Assembly: GCF_002127325.2 (NCBI RefSeq)
Contig: NC_035443.2
Location: 29,869,090 to 29,933,089, forward strand
Direction of reading: 5' to 3'
DNA from: Helianthus annuus
Taxonomy: Eukaryota; Streptophyta; Magnoliopsida; Asterales; Asteraceae
Length of the DNA: 64,000 nt
Under the pieces are notes generated by a model. That model did no database searches, was not told where the DNA came from, and worked only from the letters and a program-made list of their open reading frames with translations. The number at the start of each line of letters is the position of its first letter. Position 1 is the first letter of the stretch. Positions 10,636 through 23,546 of this stretch are shown here, piece after piece. The position numbers and the translations under genes were made by a program.

Positions 10636-12535
10636 CGTTTCATGTCTCTAACTGATTTGAAGAATTGGGTACAAGAAACGGGAAAGGAGAATGGTTACGT
10701 AATTGTTACACGCTGATCGAAAAATATTGGCGGTACTACTGGGGTGGTATGGCTTGTGTGCGACCGTAGTGGTGAGCACCGTAGTAAAGCAACAGTTAGG
10801 AAAGCTGGTAGCAAAAAAATCGGTTGCTCATTTTCATTACTCATCATCCAGGACGTAACGAATGACACGTGGGAGTTAAAAGTGGACAACGCGAACCATA
10901 ACCACAAACCTACGACGAGTCTGTTGGGCCACGCTTTTGTTCAAAGATTTACTGAAGTCGAATACAAGCTAGTGGATCAGCTAACTACTCAAAACATGGA
11001 GCCACGTATCATATTTCAAACCCTAAGAAAGCAGTTCCCCGACAGCCTCATGTTCAGAAAGATGTGCAAAATGCGGCACAAAAAATTAGAGCAACACTGA
11101 TGGATGGAAAGACACCTATGCAGGCACTAGAAAGCGTGCTGCATGACAACCGATTCATTTACGACACCCGACAGGGACCCAAAACAGATGTTGTAACAGA
11201 GATTTTTTTGTTCATCCTCATTCAATCACTATGTGACATGTATTCCCGCACGTGATGTTGATCGACGCGACCTACAAAACAAACATCTACAACATGCCAT
11301 TTGTCCAGGTTGTTGGTTTGACGTCGACCAACAAGTCTTTTGTTATCGCACATGCCGTTATTTGCAAAGAACGAAGGGATAACTACGTGTGGGTGGTTGA
11401 GCGGATCAAGTCAATGTTGCATGAATGTATGATGCCGCGTGTGATAGTCACGTATAGAGAGCTAGCCCTAATTAACGCGTGTGCTAAAGTATTTCCGAAC
11501 GCGTCTAGGCTTCTATGCCAGTTTCAAATCAAACACAATATATGTAGACATTGCAAGCAAGGGTTCAATAAATTAGATTGGGAGAAATTTCTGTCATACT
11601 GGCGGAGAGTGTGCGAATCTGCTTCAGAGCCCATGTGCAAGTACAACTTGGAGAAACTGTATAACCGACTCGTGGTTGCCAACCGAGAAAGTAAGTGTTC
11701 CTTCAACAAACGACTCACCCAATCTATTATATTTTACACACGCTTTTACATTTCATTATTTTATTGTTGCAGGTGTCTTTAATTACGTCTATGAAAACTG
11801 GCTCAAAGACTATAAAGAAATGTTCGTTTGTGCGTGGACCAATAAGTGTCGCAACTTTGGTCAACGCACCACCAACAGAGTTGAGAGCCAGCATGCAAAT
11901 TTAAAAAGATACGTTACACGCGGGACCAATAAGTGTCGTAACCTTTTGTTATTTAGTACGATTTAGTTGTTTCTCACACCGTATTGACTTAACTGTGCAG
12001 GGCGTAAAATACAACTCGGCGACGTAGATGTATTCTGGCGTAAGCTCGACTTACTACTGTGTAAACTTGTAGACGAGGAAGTCGGTGTTGTAGCAGAGCT
12101 CAGTAATGTGCGGCAACAGTTAGAGTCGCACTCCCCAGATCAGAAAAAAAAGTTTGCTTTCAAAGATAAAAGTGGTCTTAACCACGAAATCTCAACCAAG
12201 AAACCATCGATCGACCAGCAAAATACTCGCGGTCGGCCTACATCAAAGAAAGTACAAGAAAGGCTAGATGAAGCTGCGAGGTTAGACGAAGCTGCGAGAT
12301 ACAGCTCCTATGGCGAGGACAGCAACGTATATACCACTTCCCCAAAACATAGGTACGATTTACCCCGACACAGCTCATACGTACCGTCAGAGGGCTCTCA
12401 TGGAACTGGTTCGGTTGTAAAGTTTGAAAAACCTAAAATGCAACAAAACAGATCAACGAGTTCTAAAAAGAAGGAGATGCGGGATGATCATGGTTTTCCA
12501 TTAATGAAGGGGGACGAGCACCTGTTAAGCATTAT
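10636..12535 (+). pseudogene. MULE transposase, FAR1 domain plus first copy of the duplicated body
   Basis: From 10636 the protein reads as a FAR1 DNA-binding domain (SLTDLKNWVQETGKENGYVI, then VWLVCDRSGEH and KKIGCSFSL) with TGA at 10714 (likely from CGA). The MULE transposase domain has its first acidic residue in LIDATYKTN (GAC 11264-11266). The second catalytic site reads TYREL instead of TDREL (TAT at 11453-11455). An intron at 11691-11772 (GTAAGT..TTGCAG, phase 1) restores frame into NYVYENWLKDY and RTTNRVESQHANLK; a further exon starts at 12001 after CTGTGCAG. Breaks: a frameshift near 11060 and TGA near 11233 (both shared with copy 2), and one T lost near 11208 in this copy only. Confidence 0.8.
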
Positions 12536-14156
12536 GAGTCTGTTGGGCCACGCTTTTGTTCAAAGATTTACTGAAGTCGAATACAAGCTAGTGGATCAGC
12601 TAACTACTCAAAACATGGAGCCACGTATCATATTTCAAACCCTAAGAAAGCAGTTCCCCGACAACCTCATGTTCAGAAAGATGTGCAAAATGCGGCACAA
12701 AAAATTAGAGCAACACTGATGGATGGAAAGACTCCTATGCAGGCACTAGAAAGCGTGCTGCATGACAATCGATTCATTTACGACACCCGACAGGGACCCA
12801 AAACAGATGTTGTAACAGAGATTTTTTTTGTTCATCCTCATTCAATCACTATGTGACGTGTATTCCCGCACGTGATGTTGATCGACGCGACCTACAAAAC
12901 AAACATCTACAACATGCCATTTGTACAGGTTGTTGGTTTGACGTCGACCAACAAGTCTTTTGTTATCGCACATGCCGTTATTTGCAAAGAACGAAGGGAT
13001 AACTACGTGTGGGTGGTTGAGCGGATCAAGTCAATGTTGCATGAATGTATAATGCCGCGTGTGATAGTCACGGATAGAGAGCTAACCCTAATTAACGCGT
13101 GTGCTAAAGTATTTCCGAACGCGTCTAGGCTTCTATGCCAGTTTCAAATCAAACACAATATATGTAGACATTGCAAGCAAGGGTTCAATAAATTAGATTG
13201 GAAGAAATTTCTGTCATACTGGCGGAGAGTGTGCGAATCTGCTTCAGAGCCCATGTGCAAGTACAACTTGGAGAAACTGTATAACCGACTCGTGGTTGCC
13301 AACCGAGAAAGTAAGTGTTCCTTCAACAAACGACTCACCCAATCTATTATATTTTACACACGCTTTTACATTTCATTATTTTATTGTTGCAGGTGTCTTT
13401 AATTACGTCTACGAAAACTGGCTCAAAGACTATAAAGAAATGTTCGTTTGTGCGTGGACCAATAAGTGTCGCAACTTTGGTCAGCGCACCACCAACAGAG
13501 TTGAGAGCCAGCATGCAAATTTAAAAAGATACGTTACACGCGGGACCAATAAGTGTCGTAACCTTTTGTTATTTAGTACGATTTAGTTGTTTCTCACACC
13601 GTATTGACTTAAGTGTGCAGGGCGTAAAATACAACTCGGCGACGTAGATGTATTCTGGCGTAAGCTCAACTTACTACCGTGTAAACTTGTAGACGAGGAA
13701 GTCGGTGTTGTAGCAGAGCTCAGTAATGTGCGGCAACAGTTAGAGTCGCACTCCCCAGATAAGAAAAAAAAGTTTGCTTTCAAAGATAAAAGTGGTCTTA
13801 ACCAGCGAAATCTTAACTAAGAAACCATCGATCGACCAGCAAAATACTCGCAGTCGGCCTACATCAAAGAAAGTACAAGAAAGGCTAGATGAAGCTGCGA
13901 GGTTAGACGAAGCTGCGAGATACAGCTCCTATGGAGAGGACAGCAACGTATATACCACTTCCCCAAAACATAGGTACGATTTACCCCGACACAGCTCATA
14001 CGTACCGTCAGAGGGCTCTCATGGAACTGGTTCTGTTGTAAAGTTTGAAAAACCTAAAATGCAACAAAACAGATCAACGAGTTCTAAAAAGAAGGAGATG
14101 CGGGATGATCATGGTTTTCCATTAATGAAGGGGGACGAGCACCTGTTAAGCATTAT
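10917..14156 (+). repeat. Tandem duplication inside the MULE gene (two 1.62 kb units)
   Basis: 10917-12535 and 12536-14156 are direct copies with about 20 differences by eye. Both outer breakpoints carry GAG, so about 3 bases of microhomology. The frameshift and TGA present in both copies show that the gene was dead before duplication. Confidence 0.95.
12536..14156 (+). pseudogene. MULE transposase, second copy of the duplicated body
   Basis: It repeats the transposase body without the FAR1 domain. It keeps the second catalytic aspartate (TDREL, GAT at 13073-13075) and the full T run before FVHPHSI, so it is less decayed than copy 1. The intron is 13311-13392. The last exon encodes a basic, Ser-rich linker (KKVQERLDEAARLDEAARYS, then KKKEMRDDHGFPL) leading into the OTU domain; an extra base near 13805 shifts its frame. 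Confidence 0.8.
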
Positions 14157-14625
14157 GAGGTTTAAGAATTAAATTCCATCAGATTTTCACTCTTACATAT
14201 CGCGTATACAAGATGTGACCCCAGACGGTCATTGTGGGTATAGGTTGTAGCTGTCGGGTTAGGTTTTGGGGAATACGTATGGCCCCGTATTCTAAGTGAT
14301 TTACTACTGGAGATGGACCATAACGAGCCGCTATGGAAGCATTTATTCGAAAGATATAACGAAGGAGATTTTAAACGAATATGTAACAGCATCGAATGGC
14401 ATTCAGTGAAAGGGTGTGATCGAAGTCACTGGATGGAAATGCCCCACGTAGGGCTTCTCGTAGCGCAAAGGTATAATATTGTCCTCCACGTGCTAAGCAT
14501 CGTAGGGAGCTCTACCATCTTCCCATTAACGGATGCCCCACTAGATCCATGACCTCAAGCGATAACGCTCGTACATGTTTACAGGGAACACTTCATACAT
14601 GCTAAGTTGGAAAGAGACTACCCCA
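14157..14625 (+). pseudogene. OTU-type cysteine protease domain of the MULE gene
   Basis: The corrected reading gives DVTPDGHCGYR, then VAVGLGFGEYVWPRI, DRSHWMEMPHVGLLVAQRYN and ITLVHVYREHFIHAKLERDY. This is the order of an OTU-like domain: DGxC with the catalytic cysteine (TGT 14233-14235), the W..R segment, HWM.MP..G, and a C-terminal histidine (candidate CAC 14589-14591). It has TAA near 14170 (likely from CAA), a 1-base shift near 14244, and TGA near 14550. The domain runs into insertion E at 14626 and resumes at 47665. OTU domains normally cleave ubiquitin chains; any such activity here is inference. Confidence 0.72.
14621..14625. repeat. Target site duplication CCCCA, left copy
   Basis: Matches 47660-47664 and flanks element E. 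Confidence 0.88.
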
Positions 14626-15502
14626 TGTGACAACTGTGTTCTATAGTCGTGGTTCAACGTAAAAAAATGTTGCTTATTAATAAAACAATGTGCTTTGGTG
14701 TTATTATATGTTTTTTGTGTTATTATGTGTGTATTTGTGTTTGGTGATTTTTCAATTTGATTGAATTCCGTTTTCAAGCACTAAATCGCTTTCTTAAAGG
14801 TTATATGCGCACTGATTGGTAAATATAACCAGTTTAATGCAACAAACACTCCGGAATAGTGAAATAGGCTTAGTATACCTTAAATAACCTCCACATAACT
14901 TAGAAATAAGTTTTGGATGGTTTGGTGTGTTGAAATCAAGTTTGTTCGATCGCAGGGACTATTTGTGTCAAACTGCGAAACTATACCGATTTGTATAGTA
15001 ACGAACATTCCGGAACTTGATCATAAGTTAAACATACCCTAAATATCCTTTACATAGCTTAGAAATAGGCTTTGAGGGGTTCGGTATGCTAAAATAAACT
15101 TTATTGATCAATAGGGACCTAAAGCGTCAAAAAGTGCATAAGTTTGCATTTTCGCGCATATCTTACGTTCTGAATACATCCGGACATCCAAAAATTAATG
15201 TAATCATTAAAATATTATGTTCTAGTGATTGGCTTGATAAAAATCCATTCGTCGCTTGATTTGGATCGTTTTTGCGTTCGTTATGACTTCCGTCGTAATT
15301 AAGCGAATAACGCAACCGTACGACCAAACGAACCAATATCTGAGATATCTTGAGCACATTTCAAGTTCCCTATACTTTAACTTCATTTTAGAGCTTTGAA
15401 ATGGGGTTAACGGGGCTTAAACGTGTCAAAAATGCATCAAATAACAAGTTTGGGGCTTCAGGGGCCTGTTCTACCAAACTGTGAAAGTATCAGACCTGCA
15501 AG

Positions 15503-15746
15503 GTCCTTACGGACCATATGGGGATGCTCTTGCGGTCCGTAAGCAATTGCCAGATCAGTAGAATGCAGAAACATTGAACCTGGTCCTTTCCACTTGTTCC
15601 CATGGTTTACACCCCCTGAATTTCATTCTATGGGCTGGTATTTAGATGCCCCTTGTATTTGTAAACCATGTGCCCACATGGATGGTTGAGATTGAAGCGC
15701 GGTTTTCGATAAACGATCTTAACGGTTCAAGGAAATCTATAAATAC
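15503..15746 (+). promoter_or_regulatory. Putative promoter region in the 5' LTR of element E
   Basis: An inverted pair of TTACGG/CCGTAA motifs lies about 190 bases upstream of TATAAATA. The same layout exists in the other LTR (45117-45160 and 45353-45360). Confidence 0.5.
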
Positions 15747-16321
15747 CCACCATCACCTCACATGCAAACCCACACTTGAACTGATTTTGGCTCTCTAAGT
15801 TAAAGTTTATGCTTCATACCTGAGAGTAAATCGGATCAAGAGCTTGCGGGGACCTTCTGTAAGTATTCTTTCGTGCTTTTCATTCGTTTTTATCGTTAAA
15901 GTCAAACTGCGTTTGACTTTCTGCATTGACCAGTTTATGGTCAACGCGAAGTTCGTTTGAACTTCATAACGTGAGCGTAATCACGATGGTTATAGTCCCT
16001 AGTGTCTATACCTACTGATTACCACGTTATCTAGGCTCAGTGACGAGCCGTAGTTTCCGCCAAAATTCGTATTCTCGCGTATTGTGTAACCAAACTACTC
16101 TAGGGTATCAAAACCGTTTGTTTTGATATCAAAACCTGTTTTCTAACTTAACTAAACATGTTCTAGCATGTTTAGCTCGTCACTTTTTTTAGATTAGTGC
16201 TTATGTAGAGTCGTAAGTCAAGCGGATTAAACACCCGCTTAGACTTTCGAACACAACCCGTTTGGTCGATCACTAGGATCCGACCAAACATGTCTAGTGA
16301 CCATAGTAGCAAAGGGAATAA

Positions 16322-16326
16322 CCTTC
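16322..16326. repeat. Target site duplication CCTTC, left copy
   Basis: Matches 24163-24167 and flanks element A. Confidence 0.85.
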
Positions 16327-16615
16327 TGTAGGATCGTTGTATGACCCGAATGAGTCGATCAGAAGAGTTTTGGATCCGAATCAAAGGCGGAATCAATGAA
16401 ACGGACAAGATAACAGCTTGATTCACTTATAATATGTCTCTCGTATTAATCTGATAGTATTACAGCACCTGGAGACAGTTCGACAACACTTCGTTACCGA
16501 ATCAGAAAAGTTACAAATGAAGATCAAGACCAAGGTATATATAGGCATGTAATTCCGTGCGAAATTAACAAGATGGTTTCATGCGGAATTAGCTAAGCTA
16601 ATTCCATACGGAGTT

Positions 16616-16620
16616 ACCTT
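16616..16620. repeat. Target site duplication ACCTT, left copy
   Basis: Matches 23987-23991 and flanks element B. Confidence 0.88.
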
Positions 16621-17064
16621 TGTAGGATCGTGTTTCGACCCGAACGAGTCGTTCAGAGGAGTTATGATCAGATACAGGTGCGGAAATCAAGTATCTGACT
16701 TAGAAACAGCTAGCAAATCACTATTAACACCTTTCTGTATTTATATCTGACAAATTACATCCAAATCTCACACCGGCAACACTTCGGTATGAGTTACCAG
16801 GCAATGTTACATGGTTTCGCTCATAGGCACCTATATATAGTGCTTGAGGTTTCGCTCCAATGTACAGGACATATGAGCGAAACCCTAATGACCACATAAG
16901 CGAACCTATCAATAGCCATATGAGCGAAACCCCTATGTCTCTATAAGCGAAACCCTCAACTAATAACATACATTTTCCAGTTTTCTCGTAAAACGTGCCC
17001 TGATCTAACAATCTAAGACTAAGACTCGATACAAGACGAAGTTGACAGATGTAGTGCACCAACA
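16621..17064 (-). repeat. 3' LTR of element B (444 bp)
   Basis: On the minus strand it starts TGTTGGTGCAC and ends CGATCCTACA. The TATA box is at 16831-16840. On the minus strand four direct GTTTCGCTYAT motifs and one inverted motif precede the TATA box and one inverted copy follows it. Confidence 0.92.
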
Positions 17065-19145
17065 AACTCCCCCTCAGATGTTGACGAGTCGTTCATCGAG
17101 TCTTTGACAACTTCATGTTTGCACTTCTTCAGTCTTGATCAGTCTCTGGGCTTCCTTTTCTCTATCTTCATCTCTTTCTCTTTTATCACCAACAAACTTC
17201 TTCTCTTAGATGTTGACATCTTTAAATTCATCATCACCAACATGCACTCCCCCTCAAATATTGACTTTTCCTGCATAAAACTCTACCACAAACATAAGTT
17301 TTATGATAAACATTTAAGCATATATACAACATTTGAAACTATCTCAAACAAATATATCAATTCATTTCTGATGAACCACTTGCAATTATATCTTTTTTCT
17401 TAACAAACCAACACACTCTCCCAAACCATCTGTTCATCCTGTTTAGCACTTGAAATTTTGAAAATCAGCTTTTCAATATCAGTCATCGAAAACCTTTTTG
17501 ACTTTTTCAAAATTTATACTAAAACATACCAAAAATCTTTTTGAATTTTTCAAAAAATTTATGCTAAAACACACTGAAAATCTTTTTGGATTTTGTGAAA
17601 GAAATTAATTGACACCACTTGTATAGACAAAGACTAACACTACGTGTAGAAACAACAAGATGCAGAAATGAAAATATTTACAACCAATATTTTTGTGAGT
17701 TTACGTAAGAGGATCATATCAGTTTTGAGACATGTCACCAACACCGTTAAGCTTCATTTCATTTTAAGTTTTAAACAATTCACCTAGATTGTCAGTATAT
17801 TGATCCACTTAAATTTTCACACAAAGATCAACTGATCCGAGATACGATATTTAATGTCTTAAGAACTTAAACTTATCCGTGTGACCCACTACGTGAATAT
17901 ACTCCCGTATCCAGATCCCAATATTCAGTCTTACAGGTGAGTATACCACAGATGATATCTGTTCAGGGGTTATGTGCGAGGGCCGTGAGAGCTCAGGTCG
18001 ATACTTCTGTATACGCAAAGAGATGATGGCTTTGACTTTTCGGTGTGTCCCCTTTAGAGGATCTTTTAATTACAACAGCAGCGACTATCAATTTTATTGT
18101 TTCATCAGCTTGCTGAGGGCGATGCTATGTTTCAAGCATTTTGCAGAAAGCATTATCCGGGGACTAGGTCAGTACTTCCATACAGCAGAAGTCCTGGGAT
18201 AATACCCCAGATATCACTGAGCATAAAGACCTAGTATCTCAGAATAAGGGACCTTTCAAATAAGATTTCAGGGGTTACCTATATATCCAAGCAGTTTTGT
18301 TAACCCACAGAATAAGCAAGTTTGAATTTTTAAGTTTATATCTCGTTACAATTTACTAAATGTGTAAAAACCTACTGACACATCCGCAGTAAGATTGTTT
18401 ATCACATTTTAACTTTCCAATTCTTTAGCATGTTGTGACAGTCCACTGATGTAGTATCATTTCCTCTTTTCACAACAAAACTCATTTTTGATTTTATCAT
18501 GTTTTTGGCTTTTTCAAATTTTTAATGTTTTTGGATTTTCTGAAATTTTCTACTCCCCCTAAAATGCAAACACATTAAAGAAAAATTTGAAAACTATCTA
18601 AACTCTTGACCTACTTGAAGAAAATTCAAAACAAATTGTACAGAAATATGACAACTGATATCAAATCACATCAATTCGCCATTCTCTTGGCATAAACAAT
18701 CAGAACTTCCCCTATCAACAAACTATTTTCCCATTAAGATTTCAAAACACTTAAGTTTGTTTTAAACAAAATGGTTTTTCCGGAAAATAAGTTTGATTGA
18801 TTTTACCACTTGTAGGTTTATCAATTTGGGGATGTGGTTCATCATCTTGTGTTTCAACCACTTGTAGGAAAATACAAGTACAAATTAATGTCCTTGATTT
18901 ACCATATGCAAGCATGCACAATCAAATCTTCAAACCACCTATAAACAAACACAAACAAACCTTTTTACCATTTGTATGATTTGACATTACCGAATAAATC
19001 CTCGAGAAAGATGCCGATACCTGCTCCTCGCTTACCAACCTGGGAGCTCCGGCAATTCCTGCTTAACCTTTTCAAACACATATTAAGAAAGATGCCGATA
19101 CCTGATCCACGATTACAAACTTGGGATCTCCGGCAAGTCAAGTTT
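17065..19145 (-). other. 3' non-coding region of element B with polypurine tracts
   Basis: No pol domain is visible. Polypurine tracts (on the minus strand AGGGGGAGT-like) lie at 17065-17080, 17246-17255, 18552-18560 and 18705-18713, the same four positions as in element C. A block at 17880-18240 is conserved with C. Between 19010 and 19140 the sequence repeats CTGGGAGCTCCGGCAA twice in diverged form. Confidence 0.75.
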
Positions 19146-22100
19146 TTAGTCGAAGATAATATCCACCCAAGCCTGACCAGCCTTGTGTGTCACCGAGTCA
19201 CCATCACTCGGTTTCTTACCTTTCCTCTTCTTCTCATAAAATTCTTTAACCCCTTTGACTTTTCGGTCAATCATCTTTCCAAAGATATGTTTTACCTTGG
19301 GGTTAAAGACCTTCTCAGCATCAAAATCCTGTTTATCATTATAAAATTGGTTAGAAATTTCAACTTTACCAATTTTCTTCTTATAATTTTCAGCCCGAAG
19401 TGATGGAAAATCCTCATCATTCACAATCGGAACTGATTTTTCATCTTTTAAAATGGCTTCACTTTTCAAAAGAACCTGTGGCTCATCTGACTTTGTGGAG
19501 TCAGATTCATCGCCAGAAGATAGCTCCTCTGATTTTAACCTATCAGAATCATCACTAGAGCTTTCAACAGCTTTCTTAACAACCCATTTCTGGTTGTCAG
19601 ATTTAGCTCTCTTCTTGTAAAACTTATTTGAACATTCAACAATTTCAAATGTAGAATTTTTAAACAATTTGGTTCTATCAATTGGTGGTTCAAACTCAAC
19701 CACTTGTTCTTTGAGTTTACGAGATACTCCCTGTTTTGATTGCATTGCCTTAGAACACTCTCTGGCAATATGTCCAACAGTGTTGCATTTGAAACAGGTT
19801 CTCGTGTCTTTCTTCTGCTCAGCCATCTTCTTCATTTCATCTTGCTTCTTTACAAGGAACTCATTGTTTGACTGCCTCCAGAAGTCTTTCTTTTCTTCTT
19901 CATCTGCTGACGTTCCTGAAACAAATGTCATTTTGGATTTAAAATCATGAACATATTTTTCATTTTTCTATTTTTCTGTTGGAATAAAACCTAACCCTTT
20001 CTTTTTGAAATTACCGTTATTGTATGATTTCTTTTGGAAATCAGAACCAGAACTGTAACCTTTTTTCTTGTTTAATCTTTGTTGTATTCTTGAGGTGTAA
20101 GGTCTCGGTTTTCTTGTAAGATTTTCATCTTTTATTTCAGAAATGTTAATTTCTGTTAGTTTGAAAACCTTGTTTATCAGTTCAGTTTTGACACCTCTTA
20201 TTGGAAATTCCTCATCAGAATATAATTTGTCAGAATCATTCAAAGTATAAGCAACTTTAAACGATTCATCATCCAAATTAGATTTTGATAACATGAATTT
20301 TCTATCATACACTATTTTGTCCTGTTTTTCTGTTTGACCCGGAGGACTTGACTCAGACTTTGACTCTGACGTGGACTCCGACTTTGACTTTTCTGTTTCA
20401 TCATTATCTAACACATGATCCACGACTTTCTTCATCAATTGAGACTGTTGATCAGTGTCAAACGATGTATAAATGACATCAATACTTTCTGGTAGATTGA
20501 CTGACGACTCCAACTCCCATTGCAAATTTATAGCCTTTTTGACTCTTTCATCATTTGGATTCCTGGGCAAATATCCATTTTTCAGCGGAGGTGGACACTT
20601 GTTGTAACTGACACCTTGTTTCTTACCAGAATTTTTCTTGTCAGTCTTTTTCTTTGTGTCACTCTTCTTTTCAACTTTCTTCTTAGGAGTCTTTTCATCA
20701 GCAATTTTTCCAGCATTTTTATCTTCAGTTACTTCATCTTCTTCCCATGCCTTCATTCCTTCAACAGTAGGATAAATCCTGTCAATGACATAAGAAGTAC
20801 ATGAGTAACTTTTCAATAAACGGTTTACTCGTTCAGTTTCAATTCTTTGTAGCTCAAGTTTCTATTCAAGAGCAGCACACTTCTCGATATAATTATTCAC
20901 AACTTTTTGCTTAGTCATGAATGCTCCTTGAAGCGTTTTCATTGCAATTGCTTGCTCTTTACTTGTATCATTGTACATGTTCATTGCTTTGTTTAGCACA
21001 TCATAAGATTCCTTCAACCTGTTCATGTTGTTGATTAATTCACTGTTTTTCTTTTTCATAATCTCACAAGTCTCACAGTTCACAGGAATCTCCTTTGCAA
21101 TAACCTCTTCATTGATCTTGAATTTTGGAACTTCTCTCACTTTTTGTCGGACCACCGGTACTGATTCATCATCACTACTCACCGGTGTCTTTACCTTTTT
21201 CTTTTTCTTCTTTGCCTTCTCATCTTCACTGTCACTTTCTGCCATCATCTTCAGATGTTCTGCCATTCTTCGTGCATAATACTTAGTTCCATCATCATCA
21301 TTATCTTCTTCAACTCTGGCAACAAAAGCTGTGTAAGCTGTAGCTTGATCAGGAATATAGTTATCCCAAGTGAAATTTTCCCAGCTAAAACCCTCGGGTA
21401 ACTTTTCATCATCTTGATCAATTAAACAAGCTTTTCCATCAGCTGAGACATATTTATCCCAGTTGAATGACTTCTTTTCTTCCTGATTAACTACACAAGC
21501 TCTCTTTCCAGAATCTTCAATTATGGGTCTTCCATGTGCAGTTTGTGCTTGATGTTGATGCTGCTGAGATGGTTGTTGAGCAACTTGATGATAGATGGCT
21601 TTACGGTAGTAATCGTTGTTGTTGTTGAAAGGATTCTGAGCTCCACTTGCTTCGCGGTTTGTGCACTCCCTCTTAAAGTGACCTTTCTCCCTGCAACGAA
21701 AACAAGTGACTTTAGATTTGTCAAAACCTAAAGTAGAAACATTAGCCTCACGAAGATCATCTCTCCCCGTGATCTGCTTGAATTTCTCAGCTCTCCTTAA
21801 AACGCTTGCCAAACACCATTTTATGTCCATCAGCTCCATCTCTTCAGCATCTATCTGGTCGTAATCTTCCTTAGTTAGCATTGGATTCCCGATACGACCT
21901 GCAACAAAGCAACTATAAGATTCTAAAACCATTCCTAATAAAGACATGTGATTTTTAGCAACTTCCTCAGAATAATCTTGATCATTTTCAAGATTTAAAA
22001 CAATATTGCACTGAAGTTTTCTCCCATTTTTTGTTGCTGAGATGTTCGGATCAAAAGATGAAAATGATGTGAAACTTGTTTTGCTGTTTGATCCTGATGA

Positions 22101-22937
22101 TGAACTTCCAGCAGAATTCTTTGCATTGTAAGCAGTTTCTATTTTTAGAGATAGATTTGTAGACTTCTCATTCACCCCTGCTTTGTAATATAACCCAATA
22201 TCCTGTTCACCATCGAAGTCTTTCATCCAAATTATCTTTCGTTGCTCCATTTCTTGAGCTTCCAGCTTCTCAATGAATTTACTCAATGTGAGCATGTTGA
22301 ATCCTTTCTTATTTCTAAGCATCAACAGATATGTTCCCCAAGTCTCGTGTGGTAAAGCATCTGCAAGTTTTTCAATCAATTCTTCATTATCTTTTTCGAT
22401 GCTTAATCTTCTCATGTTGGCTAACAGATTGCAATATCTTTCTATAATTTACTTTGTGCTTTCATTTTTTAACCCTCTAAACAAATCAAACTCTTTCTTT
22501 AGAAGTGACTTCTTGTTCTTAACCATTTCCTGACTACCAACAAACTTTGATCGCAACGCTTTCCAGATTGAATAAGAACTCCCATTGTGTTGCAATAAGA
22601 TCATAATGTCTTCCATTACAGCTTGTTGTAGCAGATTCAGCATCATCTTCTCATCTTTATATTTCTTTCTGTGTTCAGCACTCAGATCTTTAAGAGGAAT
22701 AATCTCCTCCTCATCATTTGTCGGTCTCACATACTTAGTTTCCACACATTCCCAAGCATCCAGATAGTTTGCTTGTACCCAGTTTTCAAAACGACTTTCC
22801 CAACCCTTATATTCTTCAATGTTCAATAGTTTGGACGGTTTTTGCATTGTTCCCGTTTCGTTTTCGAGCATTGTGGTTTGTGCAACAGTGATCGGGGTAA
22901 CCGGAGTAGCGAATGCGTTGTAAAATTCATCGTCCAT
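19146..22937 (-). pseudogene. gag: Copia-type gag of element B, one frame with three stops
   Basis: A single frame of 1263 codons runs from ATG at 22937 (MDDEFYNAF) to the stop after QAWVDIIFD. It is interrupted only by TAA at 22451-22449, TAG at 20864-20862 and TAG at 19970-19968. At these sites the element C copy has CAG, so all three are glutamine codons lost by C-to-T change. Domains: UBN2-like gag, CCHC knuckle CFRCREKGHFKREC (about 21705-21662), a Lys-rich acidic stretch, a predicted coiled coil, and a second knuckle CFKCNTVGHIAREC (about 19800-19755). A gag binds and packages element RNA. The frame ends before any protease. The extra 800 or so residues beyond the usual gag length have no domain I recognise. 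Confidence 0.9.
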
Positions 22938-22974
22938 TTTTCAGATTTTAACAATTTTCCCACAACAGTCCTTA

Positions 22975-23330
22975 AGAGCGAAATATCAAAGCACTAAATA
23001 GGATGACTGATGAGCGAAATCACTTAATTGAGGTGTTCACAAAAGCGAAACCTTGGAGCGAAATCAGGTGCTCATAAAAGCGAAACCTAATGATATTGTG
23101 ACACTGGAGCGAAACCAATGTTCAAATGAGCGAATCCTTTTGTAATGTGTCACAAGAGCGAAATTACTTGGTCCTTGGAGCGAAACCCATGTTCAAATGA
23201 GCGAAATCTTATGGTAACAATGAGCGAAATATGATGGTCAAATGAGCGAAACCCCTGATATTGTGTAGCTATGAGCGAAATCAAAGTGTCCAAATAAGCG
23301 AAATCACTGAATGTACGTATAAGCGAAATC
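22975..23330 (-). repeat. Leader array of about 15 GTTTCGCTYAT motifs (element B)
   Basis: Seen on the + strand as AGCGAAAY preceded by TA, TG, GG or AA, about every 22 bases, for example near 23041, 23078, 23176, 23199, 23221, 23243, 23271, 23297 and 23319. Same place and orientation relative to gag as in element C. Confidence 0.85.
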
Positions 23331-23534
23331 AAGTCCGAAGATGATTTGGTCCGTTTTTAGTTCAAATTTAGATCTCAAACTTTCCAGGATTTGTCTATGT
23401 CTAATTATGCACAATCTGTGAAATTTTGAGTTGATTTTAATCGGTAAAATTTTCTGAAATGATGAAAGAAGGTGTAGAAGTAAGAAATCTCGATAAATTC
23501 CAGCTATTCTCTGCAGAACTCCTCCTCCTGAATC

Positions 23535-23546
23535 TCTGATACCACT
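23535..23546 (-). other. Primer binding site of element B
   Basis: CTCTGATACCA on the + strand is the reverse complement of TGGTATCAGAG, two bases from the LTR. Confidence 0.88.
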
